64,000 nt of DNA from Desulfosporosinus sp049943955 (GCF_049943955.1 NZ_JBNFTW010000012.1:79321-143320), one strand, 5' to 3'; positions 52,006 through 61,600 are shown, counted from the stretch's first letter. Numbers and translations: made by a program. Notes: generated by a model not told the origin, from the sequence alone.

Positions 52006-53220
52006 TCACTTTTCAGAAACTTGATAACCCGCTTTTATATTCTTCATTCCCTCGCTGACAAGTTTATCGCCGGCCTTTAAACCTTCCACTGAAACTTTAT
52101 CCTCTTGTGCATCGTTCAAGGTAATATTTTTTCGAACGGCCCGGCCATTCTCCACAACATAGACGTAATCTTCCCCATCATTCAAAATGCAGCTGATGGG
52201 AATCAAAATCGACCTCTGTTCCCCTGACTCTATGTACACTTTTACACTTTCACCAATATAAAATTGGTCGTTATCGATAGGATTTAAAAGCTTAATCTCA
52301 GTACTAAATGTCCCTGATTGCTGATCCGCCATTTGCACAATATTGCTGATTTCACCATCAACACTCTTATTATCTATTGTTATCTTTGCTTTCGTACCGA
52401 CTTTAATTTTCTTAACATCCTTATCGGATAATCCGACTGTGATTACTTGATCATCACTTCTCATTAAAATAACAGGGTTTCCGGCAGGCTGTAATTCCCC
52501 TTCTTTGCTGAGAACATCGACCACGTAACCGTCCATATCCGAAACCATTGAGGCATCCTGTACTAAATTCATTTTGGCATTATAATCAGCAGTTGCTGTA
52601 TTCAGCTGCGCTAAAAGTGCTTCTTTGTCTTCATCTCTAGATCCAGCTTTGAGCTGCTGCAAAGTCTGCTGCGCACTGTTCAAAGCAGCCTCACTGCTGT
52701 CAAGTTGTAGTTTTGAACCATCCAAAGCCTGTTTGGAAATCGCTGAACTATTATATAAGGTAACATTTTTATCATACAAATCCTTATAATAAGTATAATT
52801 ATCCTGGGCATTTTTCACTGCAATCTCGGCCTTATTAATATCTTCTTGCTGAGCACCATTTACGGCTTTATTATATTGAGCTGCAGCCGCATTCATTTGG
52901 GACTGAGCAGCCTGCATTGCATAATTTAAATCCGTTTTGTCAAGATCAACCAAGGGCTCGCCTTTTGTAACATGCTGTCCTTTCGTAACGTAGATTTTGG
53001 CAATTTTGGCGGAACTTTTAAAGGATAGCTTTCTTACCTCACTCTCGCCGGTAATCCCCTGATACTCCAACGAAACTAGATAGTTTTCTTCCTTTACCTG
53101 TACCGTTTTGACAGGATAAGTTTTAGTATCAGATTTATTGCTGTCGCTATTTGCTCCACATCCACTAACAATTAGAAGTACCATAAACAATGAAAAAATA
53201 GGTAATACTCTTTGTTTCAT
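52006..53220 (-). CDS. RND efflux adaptor lipoprotein (membrane fusion protein)
   Basis: The protein has 404 aa. A lipobox ending at LIVSGC (Cys21) marks a lipoprotein. It has the HlyD/AcrA order: barrel-sandwich, a long coiled coil (about 105-200, Gln/Ala-rich), and a beta-barrel and membrane-proximal domain. It links the RND pump across the envelope. It lies between the TetR regulator and the pump gene in one operon; the start overlaps no upstream gene. Confidence 0.9.
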   Translation of the reverse strand: MKQRVLPIFSLFMVLLIVSGCGANSDSNKSDTKTYPVKTVQVKEENYLVSLEYQGITGESEVRKLSFKSSAKIAKIYVTKGQHVTKGEPLVDLDKTDLNYAMQAAQSQMNAAAAQYNKAVNGAQQEDINKAEIAVKNAQDNYTYYKDLYDKNVTLYNSSAISKQALDGSKLQLDSSEAALNSAQQTLQQLKAGSRDEDKEALLAQLNTATADYNAKMNLVQDASMVSDMDGYVVDVLSKEGELQPAGNPVILMRSDDQVITVGLSDKDVKKIKVGTKAKITIDNKSVDGEISNIVQMADQQSGTFSTEIKLLNPIDNDQFYIGESVKVYIESGEQRSILIPISCILNDGEDYVYVVENGRAVRKNITLNDAQEDKVSVEGLKAGDKLVSEGMKNIKAGYQVSEK

Positions 53221-53320
53221 CCCCTAATCCCCCTCGAGTTATCTCTCAGTAAAATTTACTTCCGTTCTCTGATTTACATCTTCTTATCTTGTGCAAAACC
53301 CAGGCATTCTTTAGGCCTCT

Positions 53321-53926
53321 TTATCCTTGTAATCCGTTGACTAAAACTTTCGAAGCGCTTCTGCATAATCGTTCAATTTCCATCGGTATAAGGTCACCTT
53401 CCAGTCTCGTCTGGACAATAAAAAGACCAATTAAAGATTCTACATACATCAAGGAAACTGTAAAAAAGTCATTCTTCTCAAGAACCCCTTCATTATGTAA
53501 CCTAACTAATTTTCTCTCCAAAATTTCAACGATGGATCTAAACGTGTTTGTAACATTTTTGACGAGCTCTGATCTCTGCTTAGACTCAATTATCGCTACA
53601 ATCAATACACCTTTGCTTTGGACAATCCTACTATACAATTCCATTCCGAATTGAAATAGCATTTCTTCTAAGGAAATGTCGCTTTCTATGATGCTCTCAA
53701 GTTTTGAATTGCTGTGTTTAGTAAGGTCTTTGGTTATCGCTAAGAAAATACCTTCTTTATTTTTAAAGTGTCTAAACAGGGTCGCTTCATTGACGTTAGC
53801 TTCTTTGGCGATCATTTTCGTTGTCGTACCTTTAAAGCCATGATCCATAAAAAGTTGTTTCGCTGCTTCAATAATTCTAATACTCAGAGCATTATCGGTT
53901 AAATTACCTGTCTCAATAGTCTCCAA
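53321..53926 (-). CDS. TetR-family regulator of the RND operon
   Basis: The protein has 201 aa. The N-terminal HTH is standard TetR (LFMDHGFKGTTTKMIAKEANVNEATLFRHFKNKEGI). The start is TTG 53926, supported by GGTGGTGG; the upstream in-frame start at 53971 would lie almost on the -10 box at 53976. It is first in the operon and should repress its own promoter and the pump; candidate operators flank that promoter. Confidence 0.85.
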   Translation of the reverse strand: METIETGNLTDNALSIRIIEAAKQLFMDHGFKGTTTKMIAKEANVNEATLFRHFKNKEGIFLAITKDLTKHSNSKLESIIESDISLEEMLFQFGMELYSRIVQSKGVLIVAIIESKQRSELVKNVTNTFRSIVEILERKLVRLHNEGVLEKNDFFTVSLMYVESLIGLFIVQTRLEGDLIPMEIERLCRSASKVLVNGLQG

Positions 53927-53956
53927 TTTGTAACCACCACCTATCGGTATTATGCG

Positions 53957-54017
53957 TGCGAGCACTTGCAAGTTTATTGTACCAAATCAAGGCTTCTCGT
54001 GCAAGTAAGTGCTTGCA
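53957..54017 (-). promoter_or_regulatory. Promoter and candidate operators of the tetR-RND operon
   Basis: On the minus strand, TTGCAC (53999-54004) and TACAAT (53976-53981) are 17 bp apart. TGCGAGCACTTGCA (53957-53970) lies just downstream and TGCAAG-TAAGTG-CTTGCA (54000-54017) overlaps the -35. Both are built from the CACTTGCA/TGCAAGTG half-site, as expected for autoregulation. Confidence 0.7.
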
Positions 54018-54032
54018 TGAGAAGCCTTGATT
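53985..54032. repeat. 48-bp inverted repeat between two units
   Basis: AATCAAGGCTTCTC and GAGAAGCCTTGATT are perfect 14-base arms, continued inward by TGCAAG/CTTGCA with one mismatch. The inner part is the distal TetR operator candidate, so the dyad may be both an operator and a terminator for the opposite orientation. Confidence 0.75.
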
Positions 54033-54055
54033 TCCAAGCCTTACGCAAAAGAAAA

Positions 54056-54080
54056 GAGCAACAGTATTTTGTCTGCTGCT
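54056..54080 (-). terminator. Terminator of the H-cluster chemoreceptor gene
   Basis: On the minus strand GAGCAGCAG and CTGTTGCTC pair around ACAAAATA and are followed by TTTTCTTTT. Confidence 0.8.
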
Positions 54081-54103
54081 CTCTCAATGATCATATCTCC
54101 AAA

Positions 54104-56017
54104 TTAATGATTCGAAATATCTTCAACAAATGCTAAAATATCCTGACTCTTCGCTGTTAAGTTTTCGATTGAGGCTGAAATCTGCTCGACTTGATTACTT
54201 ATTTCAATCATTTCTTGGTCTAATGTCACCGATATATTGGCTATACTTCCGATCAAATCCAACATCAGCTTCTCATCATTAATCGTTGACTTCACGACTT
54301 CGTTAGACCTTTCAGCTAATTTTCTTACTTCCTGAGCCACTACTGCAAAGCCTCTGCCCTGATCTCCCGCACGTGCGGCTTCAATTGCTGCATTCAGAGC
54401 CAAGAGATTGGTCTGACTTGCTATATCCTCAATTAAATTTGATGAATTGACAAAATGGCTCAATTTGTCATTAATTTCTTCAACATCTTGTCGTAAAGTA
54501 GAAGCTATTTCAGTATTACTAGCTACCCTAGACATAATGTTTTGTATGGTGTTCACGCTATGCTCATTTTCAGCTGCTATATCATTTAAAGACGTCTTAA
54601 TATTAACAACATCATCTTCAAGTTTTTTACTGTATTCCAGTCTTTCAGCGCTTAAGTCCTGAAGTTGAGTTAATATCTCGGCGTTTTTACGGTTTAAATT
54701 GATTAATTCGCCTTTAGAATAGTTAACACAATTACTTGGAACACTTAATCCGTTATGGATAGCCTTCGCCATGTCTTGACACGTCGAATAACCACAAGCA
54801 ACACAATTTATGGTACGAGATTCTTCATCTTCTTTATGCATGGCCATAAAAAGTTGATCATACTCAGGCCCGGTTGGTTCTAATAAGTCTCTGGCCTTTT
54901 TGGTAGTATTATAAACACGTACGAAATCTTCCAATTTTAAAGTTCTATCAAAATAATTATTTAACCACTCGATACGCTTCATTGATTTTTTAAATCCCTG
55001 TTTTTCTTCTTCCTTCATTTTCATAGTTTTCAGCGCATTAAAACTAAAATCCACATCATCAAGTACGTTGTCCTTGATGATCGCAGCTGTGCCGATATTG
55101 CAGCCATGCTGACAATTTAGAATATCGACAAGAAGAGGTACGGGCTTATTTCCTTTAATACGATCGCTGTATATCTCCAAATAACCGTAGGCAGTATCTG
55201 GTCCTTCCACTTGTCTTACCCAAGCATTCGGTACAAGAGCTTCAACGTTTTCTCTTAACCCCCCAGGTCTGCTATAAAGGCACCCCAAAGAACATGCTAT
55301 ATCAGAAAAATCGACCTCATGGTAATTTTTGAGGTTAATCTTGTTATTTTCCAGATAGTCTTTCAGTTTTTTAAACGTTACGTTGTAGCCTATTATATTT
55401 TGTGTGGAGCCAAATTCCCCCTTTTTTGCTATACAAGGAGATAACATAGCTAATTCCGAGTTATCCTTTAAATACTTTTTTACATAAATTGCTGAGCAAA
55501 GCATCGGACTATGAATTGGAGAAAGTTGAGGTAATAATTCCGGCTTTAACTTCTCAATGTAGTTAACTATTACAGGACAAGGTTGAGCAATAACAGTATG
55601 TAAGTTCTTCTCTTCTATAGTCCTTAGATAAGCCCAAGTTGTAATATCAGCTCCAAAGGAGACGTCATAGATTATATTAACACCATTTTCAACCAAAAAA
55701 CCGAATAGTCCTTTAAAGTCAGGAAAATTAGCTCTGATCGATGGTGCAGCTAATACAGTAATCCTCTTACCATGTTTTAGATCATTAAAGAAGCGTTCAG
55801 TATCATCGACATAAGAACGTGCACCGTGATCACATTTCGAGATACACTTGCCACATTCAATACATCGTTCATAGTTTATCTTTGCTTTAACCTTATCATT
55901 CTTAACATAGACTATATTTGCATCGACGGGACATTCCCGAACACATTTATTACACCCCTGACAAATACTTTCGTCTGTTACAATATTACCTTTAAAAGTC
56001 GAAGAATCTTGCTGCAT
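54104..56017 (-). CDS. Ferredoxin / H-cluster-like / FeS / methyl-accepting chemotaxis fusion protein
   Basis: The protein has 637 aa from ATG 56017 (AAAGGGG upstream). Domains in order: two ferredoxin clusters (CQGCNKCVRECP near 19, CIECGKCISKC near 52); an [FeFe] hydrogenase large-subunit-like domain (about 85-320); a FeS domain with Cys405, 408, 413 and 430; a coiled coil; and a chemotaxis signalling domain with NLLALNAAIEAARAGDQGRGFAVVA near 537-561. The hydrogenase motifs are altered: QPCP replaces TSCCP, SPCIAKKGE replaces the second motif, and NCQHGCNIG the third. The protein has no TM segment. It looks like a cytoplasmic sensor of H2 or redox state, similar to sensory hydrogenases, rather than an enzyme. 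Catalysis is doubtful because of the altered first motif. Confidence 0.85.
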   Translation of the reverse strand: MQQDSSTFKGNIVTDESICQGCNKCVRECPVDANIVYVKNDKVKAKINYERCIECGKCISKCDHGARSYVDDTERFFNDLKHGKRITVLAAPSIRANFPDFKGLFGFLVENGVNIIYDVSFGADITTWAYLRTIEEKNLHTVIAQPCPVIVNYIEKLKPELLPQLSPIHSPMLCSAIYVKKYLKDNSELAMLSPCIAKKGEFGSTQNIIGYNVTFKKLKDYLENNKINLKNYHEVDFSDIACSLGCLYSRPGGLRENVEALVPNAWVRQVEGPDTAYGYLEIYSDRIKGNKPVPLLVDILNCQHGCNIGTAAIIKDNVLDDVDFSFNALKTMKMKEEEKQGFKKSMKRIEWLNNYFDRTLKLEDFVRVYNTTKKARDLLEPTGPEYDQLFMAMHKEDEESRTINCVACGYSTCQDMAKAIHNGLSVPSNCVNYSKGELINLNRKNAEILTQLQDLSAERLEYSKKLEDDVVNIKTSLNDIAAENEHSVNTIQNIMSRVASNTEIASTLRQDVEEINDKLSHFVNSSNLIEDIASQTNLLALNAAIEAARAGDQGRGFAVVAQEVRKLAERSNEVVKSTINDEKLMLDLIGSIANISVTLDQEMIEISNQVEQISASIENLTAKSQDILAFVEDISNH

Positions 56018-56262
56018 AGTTTCCCCTTTCATAACAAAGTGAATCAATTAGGTAAGTTTTTTGCATCTTACTAAGAACAGAGATTCATTACACATAAGCA
56101 AATAGGCAGAATCTTTGAAGAGTGCGTCCATACATTATCCAGATCGGAAAACTGCGGAAAATTACAATTTAATTATAGTCCCAAATAGAGTCCCAAAATA
56201 GTCACTATAGTCACATAATTTAATGCCAAAAGCATTAATACAATTGGCTGTGGATTTATGCA

Positions 56263-56295
56263 TAAAAAAAACACAGGCAACTAACTCGGCCTATG
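56263..56295 (-). terminator. Terminator of the alpha-CTD-like gene
   Basis: On the minus strand CATAGGC and GCCTGTG pair around CGAGTTAGTT and are followed by TTTTTTTT. Confidence 0.78.
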
Positions 56296-56328
56296 CTTAG
56301 ATTTACTTTAAAGGTCAACTTGTTATTA

Positions 56329-56649
56329 CTACTCCTTTGATTTATTTTGTACCGCATTTTCTTCCTCAAATAACGTCATTTTATGATGTAGATCTTCGAG
56401 ACAGGCGGGGCCAAACCCTTTAAGATTTAATAAATAATCATCTGAAGTTTTTCGAACATCATCGATAGTATCTATTCCGGCATTTTTGAGAATATTATAG
56501 GCCCTGGAAGTGAGATCTAAAATGGATAGTTCCGGAGATTTGAGTAATTTTGCACAAAGGAGTTCACATTTTTCAGCGTCTTCCTTCTGATCATACCTGG
56601 TTTGGCAAAGCGAACAAGCGAATACGCTAGTCAATATTTCCCTGACCAT
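56329..56649 (-). CDS. Stand-alone RNA polymerase alpha-CTD-like protein with Cys-rich N-terminus
   Basis: The protein has 106 aa from ATG 56649, which is better spaced from TAGGAG than the ATG nine bases upstream. Residues about 1-40 have CSLC and CELLC, a possible zinc site. Residues about 45-95 (LDLTSRAYNILKNAGIDTIDDV... LLNLKGFGPACLEDL) match the helix-hairpin-helix fold of RpoA-CTD. The rest of RpoA is absent. It may contact DNA or transcription factors in place of alpha-CTD. It is monocistronic with a terminator at 56263. The DNA-binding role is inference. Confidence 0.7.
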   Translation of the reverse strand: MVREILTSVFACSLCQTRYDQKEDAEKCELLCAKLLKSPELSILDLTSRAYNILKNAGIDTIDDVRKTSDDYLLNLKGFGPACLEDLHHKMTLFEEENAVQNKSKE

Positions 56650-56715
56650 AGTTACCATCTCCTAACCCCATTCCATGCTTAATACTTTACAATTTCGGTC
56701 ATACCTACTTCGGGG

Positions 56716-56748
56716 AAGGTGAGAACATCAAGGTGACATTCTCACCTT
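56716..56748. terminator. Hairpin downstream of SulP gene
   Basis: AAGGTGAGAA and TTCTCACCTT pair around a 13-base loop 26 bases past the SulP stop. On the minus strand no T-run follows, so it may be weak. Confidence 0.5.
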
Positions 56749-56773
56749 AAATTTACTTCTCAAATCATCCAAT

Positions 56774-58477
56774 TTAATAGTTTAGTGCGGCTCTTGCCCT
56801 AACTAAGGCATTAGAGGTGGAGGCAAAAACTTCATTTTCGGACATAAAGATATTTTCCTGACCAATGTCGGTATCGAAGTTCGACTTTTTAAGCAATGCT
56901 GCAAGATCCGGTTGAACACCACTTACAATCAAAGTTCCGTTATTTTCCCGCACATTCCTTACAAAGACCTTTAAAGCTGTCAGTGATGTTAAGTCAACGG
57001 TGGTCACATGATTCATTCTTAGAATAAACACTTTGGATTTATCAACCAAGCTTTCCAGTTTATCTCCCAAATCTGTTGCTCCCCCGAAGTAAAGATTTCC
57101 TTCAAGTTGAATTACCAATACGTCAACCTTTTCGTCAACAGTTTTCACTTCTTCGAGAATCACCTGAGATCCATCACTCTGGGATGGAATCAAAAGCTTA
57201 AGCGGTGCTTTATTGGTATCCTTCAGATATAAGGCGATGGATAAAGCAATCCCTGTATAAATAGCATAATCCAGGTTTGGCAGCACGATAACTAAGATAC
57301 AAGTTACCCACATGGCAATGGAATCGGAAGAAAATAAACCTGCTTTCACGACTTTCTTTATTTCCTCTTTGTCAATCAAACCATACCCTGTATAAATCAG
57401 TACCCCCGCCAAACCTGCACTTGGTATATATTTCGCATAGGGCGCAAACAACATGAGAACTATGGCTACAAACACACCAGAAAGAATTCCCGCTAATCTG
57501 CTGGCCCCCCCGTTAATATAGTTGATGGCGGAACGGGAAAATGAACCCGAAGCAGGAAGGCACTGGAAGAATGCCCCAATGATATTCGATAAACCCTGCC
57601 CGATAAATTCTTGATTGGAATCAATTTTTTGCCGGGTTTTCGTGGCAATTGATTTAGAAATAGATATTGCTTCAACTAAACCAATGATGGAGATGGCAAA
57701 CGCTCCGCTCAGCATATCTTTGACTGAGGAAAGGCTAAAATGAACCATTGTAAAGGGAGGAAAGCCGGAAGGAATATTCCCTGTAAGTTTTACACCCTTC
57801 TTTTCCAAGTCAAACATAATGATAAAAAAGATTGGCAGAATAATCCCGATTAAAGCACCAGGCAGATTTTTGCTGATCTTTTTGCAAACCAGTACAATTA
57901 TGATGGTCATCAGACCAATACCCAAAACATAAGGGTTGGTCTGATTTAAATGAGTGATGATATAATATACTTTTTCCAGAGTTGACATTGCTGAAGAGTT
58001 TTTAATCGATATCCCCAGAAATGTATTTAATTGTCCCAGCGCAATGATCGTTCCTGCACCGGCTGTAAACCCTACCAAGACGGTGTGGGAGACAAAATCA
58101 ATCACTTTGCCAAGTCGAATTACTCCATAAAGGACCTGTAAAACACCAACCATAAAGGTCATGAGGAAAAGCATTTGATAAGCATTAGGAAGATGCATAA
58201 AGCGAATCATAGCGCTTGCGGTGAGTAAACAAATCGCATTCGTCGGTCCGGTAATCAGTTGGTTCGAACAACCAAAGGCGGAACCGATAATAGCCGCAAT
58301 GATCCCGGTATAGAGACCATAAATTGGATTGACTCCCGCAATCAGAGCATAAGCCATATACTGAGGAAGACCAACAACGACAACAGTTAAGGCACCTATA
58401 ATGTCATGCTTGAGATCACCTTTTTTATACCCTTTAACCGTTTCAATAATCGGAACCCATTTAGTCAGTGAAGGCAT
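56774..58477 (-). CDS. SulP-family sulfate/anion permease with STAS domain
   Basis: The protein has 567 aa. The membrane domain has about 10-12 segments, with GLPQYMAYALIAGVNPIYGLYT near 35-56 and a later QGLSNIIGAFFQCLPASGSFSRSA near 300-323. The C-terminal STAS domain (about 440-560) has LDGNLYFG-like QLEGNLYFG and the VDLTSLTAL segment. It would import sulfate or bicarbonate. ATG 58477 has AAAGGTGGGAG upstream. A perfect palindrome, AGTGAAAATTTTCACT, lies 44 bases before the start and recurs before the HdrD-like gene. Confidence 0.9.
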   Translation of the reverse strand: MPSLTKWVPIIETVKGYKKGDLKHDIIGALTVVVVGLPQYMAYALIAGVNPIYGLYTGIIAAIIGSAFGCSNQLITGPTNAICLLTASAMIRFMHLPNAYQMLFLMTFMVGVLQVLYGVIRLGKVIDFVSHTVLVGFTAGAGTIIALGQLNTFLGISIKNSSAMSTLEKVYYIITHLNQTNPYVLGIGLMTIIIVLVCKKISKNLPGALIGIILPIFFIIMFDLEKKGVKLTGNIPSGFPPFTMVHFSLSSVKDMLSGAFAISIIGLVEAISISKSIATKTRQKIDSNQEFIGQGLSNIIGAFFQCLPASGSFSRSAINYINGGASRLAGILSGVFVAIVLMLFAPYAKYIPSAGLAGVLIYTGYGLIDKEEIKKVVKAGLFSSDSIAMWVTCILVIVLPNLDYAIYTGIALSIALYLKDTNKAPLKLLIPSQSDGSQVILEEVKTVDEKVDVLVIQLEGNLYFGGATDLGDKLESLVDKSKVFILRMNHVTTVDLTSLTALKVFVRNVRENNGTLIVSGVQPDLAALLKKSNFDTDIGQENIFMSENEVFASTSNALVRARAALNY

Positions 58478-58936
58478 ACTACTCCCACCTTTCAAACCTC
58501 ATAATAAGCGTTGCAAATAAAGTGAAAATTTTCACTATTAGTCCAAAGTTCCTTTTTGAACCAACAATTTTCAGCTCAAAATCATTTTTTACTTCTTGAG
58601 TTCCCTTTGCAGTTCCTACCCTTAATCTGGGCGATTATACCGAAGTCACATTTTTTAGCAGTCTTTAGGACTGTTTTATCTAGTATCGACTATTAGTTTA
58701 GAAGTCTAAATTTGAAGAAACCCCAACAGGACAGCTGAGAATCTCTTTCATGTTGCTCCCCTTTCCCTCTGAATTTTGTTAATGATGTTAGAGTTTGAAT
58801 TAATCCTAACTCTCAACAAATAAATCATCCTTCCTTTTTGAATTTTCACTATTTATCACAAATACAGAGTAGCACTGTGGACTGTATATGTCTATATAAA
58901 ATCAGTATGTTCACCATCACATATGATTATGAACAA
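58478..58936. promoter_or_regulatory. SulP control region with 16-bp palindrome
   Basis: AGTGAAAATTTTCACT (58521-58536) is a perfect palindrome of the AGTGA-N6-TCACT form, as used by CRP/FNR-family and related redox regulators. A related half-site TTTTCACT lies near 58843-58850. The remainder of this 459-bp gap is AT-rich with no visible gene. Confidence 0.55.
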
Positions 58937-61600
58937 TTAAACAATCAACTTATCACCCTCATGAACCCCTTCTGAAATTGGAAACAAGATATAAAATTTA
59001 GTCCCATTAGCATTGGATTCGATGTCTATTTGAGCTTTATGGGATTCAGCTATTTTATAACATGTTGCAAGCCCTAAACCTGTTCCATTATCTTTTGTTG
59101 TATAAAAAGGAGTCCCTAAATTATGAAGAGATTCAGGAGGAATTCCACATCCCTCGTCTTCTACTGCTAAAACTACTTTATCTTGTTTTAAAAATGTTCT
59201 TATAGTTAGAAGTTTGCCTTCATCCATTGCTTCAAGTCCATTCCGAACTAAATTTAAAACAAGTTGAGAGATTTCTTTTCTATCTAACTCAAGATCCGGG
59301 ATTTTTCCCGGTAAATATAATAGTTTTTTATTCTGAGTAAAGGTATCTGCTTCTAAAAGGGGATATAAAAGGCTAAGAATATCATTAAGATTCTGAAACT
59401 TCAATTCGGTTTGCTTTGTTCTCGCAAGGGACAAAAACTCAGTGATAATAGAATTGGCGCGATCAAGTTCTGAAATCATTAACTCAAAAATTGGCTTATG
59501 TTGCTCACACTGGGATTTTTCCCCTAACAATTGAAGATAACCGCGGACAGTTGTCATAGGATTTCTTAGTTCATGACCTATTCCGGCAGCCATTTGGCCG
59601 ACAAGGTTTAGGCGATCCAGCCTTGCTAATTCCTTTTCCTCGTTTTTCCGGCGCGTAATGTCTCGAAAAAAGCATGTTAATCCAGTTTCTGCCGGATAAG
59701 CACTAATCTCTAACCATTTGTCCCCTAAAACATCAGAGAAAATTTCAAAGTTTAAGGGTTTCTTTTCACGTATCACTCGTTTGAAATTTTGAGTCGCAAT
59801 CTCATTTCCCTTATATACTTCTGTGATTGATTGACCCAGTAGTTCATTACGAGTTTGAGCAAAGGCAAGTTCCGCAGCAGAATTTACATAGGTAAACTGA
59901 AGGTTTTCATTAACCGCAAAAAAACAATCTGTCATGCTTTCCAGAATCGAAGCCATTTCCTGTTCCGATTTCATTAATTTTTGGCGCATTAACTTTCTCT
60001 CTGTAATATCCACGTAATAGACGGCTAACCCCGACTGAAACGGGAAAGTATGCACTTGAAACCAAGTATCCTTTTCACAAAGGCTTAAATTCTCAAAAAT
60101 GATGGGAATATCATTCTTCTTTGCTTGATAACAATTTTTTTCCAAATCGCTTCCCCGCTTTTGCGGAAGGACTTCCCAATATATTTGATCAATAAGTTCT
60201 TCACGCCTTTTCCCTAATAATTCTTCTGCCCTTCTATTAACGTACTTAAAACGCCAGTCATTGTCTAATACATAAAATACGTCCGGCATATTAGCAATAA
60301 CATCGGCTATAAGTTGGTTACTCTTCGAAAGTTCCTCCTCTAATTTCAAACGAAGCTTAAGTTCTGTTACTTTTTCAATCTGCATTTGTCTGATTTCTGT
60401 CACATCGCTGTAGGCAATCAAAATACAGTCTTGATTCTCTATCTGTATGTTTTGAGCTGAGAGAATAACATGGATGGTATGCCCAGTGCTGCTCTCCAAT
60501 CGTCTTTCAAAATTTTTAACTATTCCTTGAGAATCCAAAACTTCCATAAATTTACGAAAGCCACTTTCTGATACACCTAAGTCAAACGGTGTTTTTCCAA
60601 TCACATCCTTGCGTTGTAAACCTCTGGTTTCAAGAAAACGACGATTGACATCAATATATTGATCGTCGGATCTCCTAATAATAGCCATCATATTAGGGCC
60701 TAATTCAAAAGCCTTTGCAAATCGATCCTTCACTCTTAGGATTGTTTTCTGCTCTTCTTTTCTGTCTGTTGTGTCATTAACAATTGCTACATAAGCCCTT
60801 TCACCATTGGGCATATGAAACAACAACAAATCACCCACAACATATCTTCCGTCATCCGTCAGTAATTCCTGATGATGACTTCGAGGGGATAGGGTTTGAT
60901 TTTGATAAAATTGAAATAAAGAAGCGCAGAATTGTGAAAGTCTAGGCTCCTTTTTTAGATTTTCACTTTGCAATATTGGTCCCTGACCGTCGAAAGCCAT
61001 TAGATTTATTGGACTATCTTTTAAAATAGCGTTGAGTATAGATACTTTACTGAAACTTTTGTTGGCCCAATAGTAAAAGTTAAAAATCAAACAAGTTGCT
61101 ACTGGAGTAAAAAGCAAATATGGAGTGAGAACTTCCCTAATATCTGTAACAGGAGGAACAAAAGCAATAATTAACAAAACAATAACTGACATAACTAGGC
61201 CGGCGATAAACCAAAATAGAAGCTTCTTGCCATTTTGCCGCTGTCTTAAATGACTGCCTAAAACCGTGCCAATCACTCCGAACAATAAAATATCAGTGAT
61301 TCCACAAATTAACCCACTCCCGCCCAATTGGTATCTGTACAAGGCACTGATTAATGCAGCTATTACTGCTGTTACCGGGCCGCCAATAAAACCTGCCATT
61401 GTCATGGTTATATGACGAAAGTCAAAGAGACGACCGTTCCCCACCCATACATTAGCTTTCATGACAAAAATTGTAACCAAACCAAAAACAATGCCCATAA
61501 CATAATAGCTGTACTTTTTATATACGGTCAGATCCACTAAAATTACGATACCACAAAAAAATAAGACCTCAATAATATTCAGGATGAAAACAAAGTACAT
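58937..61600 (-). CDS. LytS-type 5TM / multi-PAS sensor histidine kinase
   Basis: The protein has 887 aa. N-terminal five-to-six TM region of the 5TMR-LYT type (near residues 1-180), with RLFDFRHITMTMAGFIGGP and SALYRYQLGGSG. Four PAS-like units follow (about 190-270, 290-395, 425-530, 540-640). HisKA has the H-box GIGHELRNPMTTVRGYL near 660, and HATPase has N-box NLVRNGLEAM and G-boxes DEGCGIP and GTGLGL. It lacks an adjacent response regulator. The ligand is unknown; the LytS region and PAS set suggest a membrane-linked redox or small-molecule signal. Confidence 0.88.
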   Translation of the reverse strand: MYFVFILNIIEVLFFCGIVILVDLTVYKKYSYYVMGIVFGLVTIFVMKANVWVGNGRLFDFRHITMTMAGFIGGPVTAVIAALISALYRYQLGGSGLICGITDILLFGVIGTVLGSHLRQRQNGKKLLFWFIAGLVMSVIVLLIIAFVPPVTDIREVLTPYLLFTPVATCLIFNFYYWANKSFSKVSILNAILKDSPINLMAFDGQGPILQSENLKKEPRLSQFCASLFQFYQNQTLSPRSHHQELLTDDGRYVVGDLLLFHMPNGERAYVAIVNDTTDRKEEQKTILRVKDRFAKAFELGPNMMAIIRRSDDQYIDVNRRFLETRGLQRKDVIGKTPFDLGVSESGFRKFMEVLDSQGIVKNFERRLESSTGHTIHVILSAQNIQIENQDCILIAYSDVTEIRQMQIEKVTELKLRLKLEEELSKSNQLIADVIANMPDVFYVLDNDWRFKYVNRRAEELLGKRREELIDQIYWEVLPQKRGSDLEKNCYQAKKNDIPIIFENLSLCEKDTWFQVHTFPFQSGLAVYYVDITERKLMRQKLMKSEQEMASILESMTDCFFAVNENLQFTYVNSAAELAFAQTRNELLGQSITEVYKGNEIATQNFKRVIREKKPLNFEIFSDVLGDKWLEISAYPAETGLTCFFRDITRRKNEEKELARLDRLNLVGQMAAGIGHELRNPMTTVRGYLQLLGEKSQCEQHKPIFELMISELDRANSIITEFLSLARTKQTELKFQNLNDILSLLYPLLEADTFTQNKKLLYLPGKIPDLELDRKEISQLVLNLVRNGLEAMDEGKLLTIRTFLKQDKVVLAVEDEGCGIPPESLHNLGTPFYTTKDNGTGLGLATCYKIAESHKAQIDIESNANGTKFYILFPISEGVHEGDKLIV

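Noticed and set aside
53927..53971. Upstream start of the TetR gene
   Set aside because: It would begin only four bases after the -10 hexamer and lacks a ribosome-binding site.
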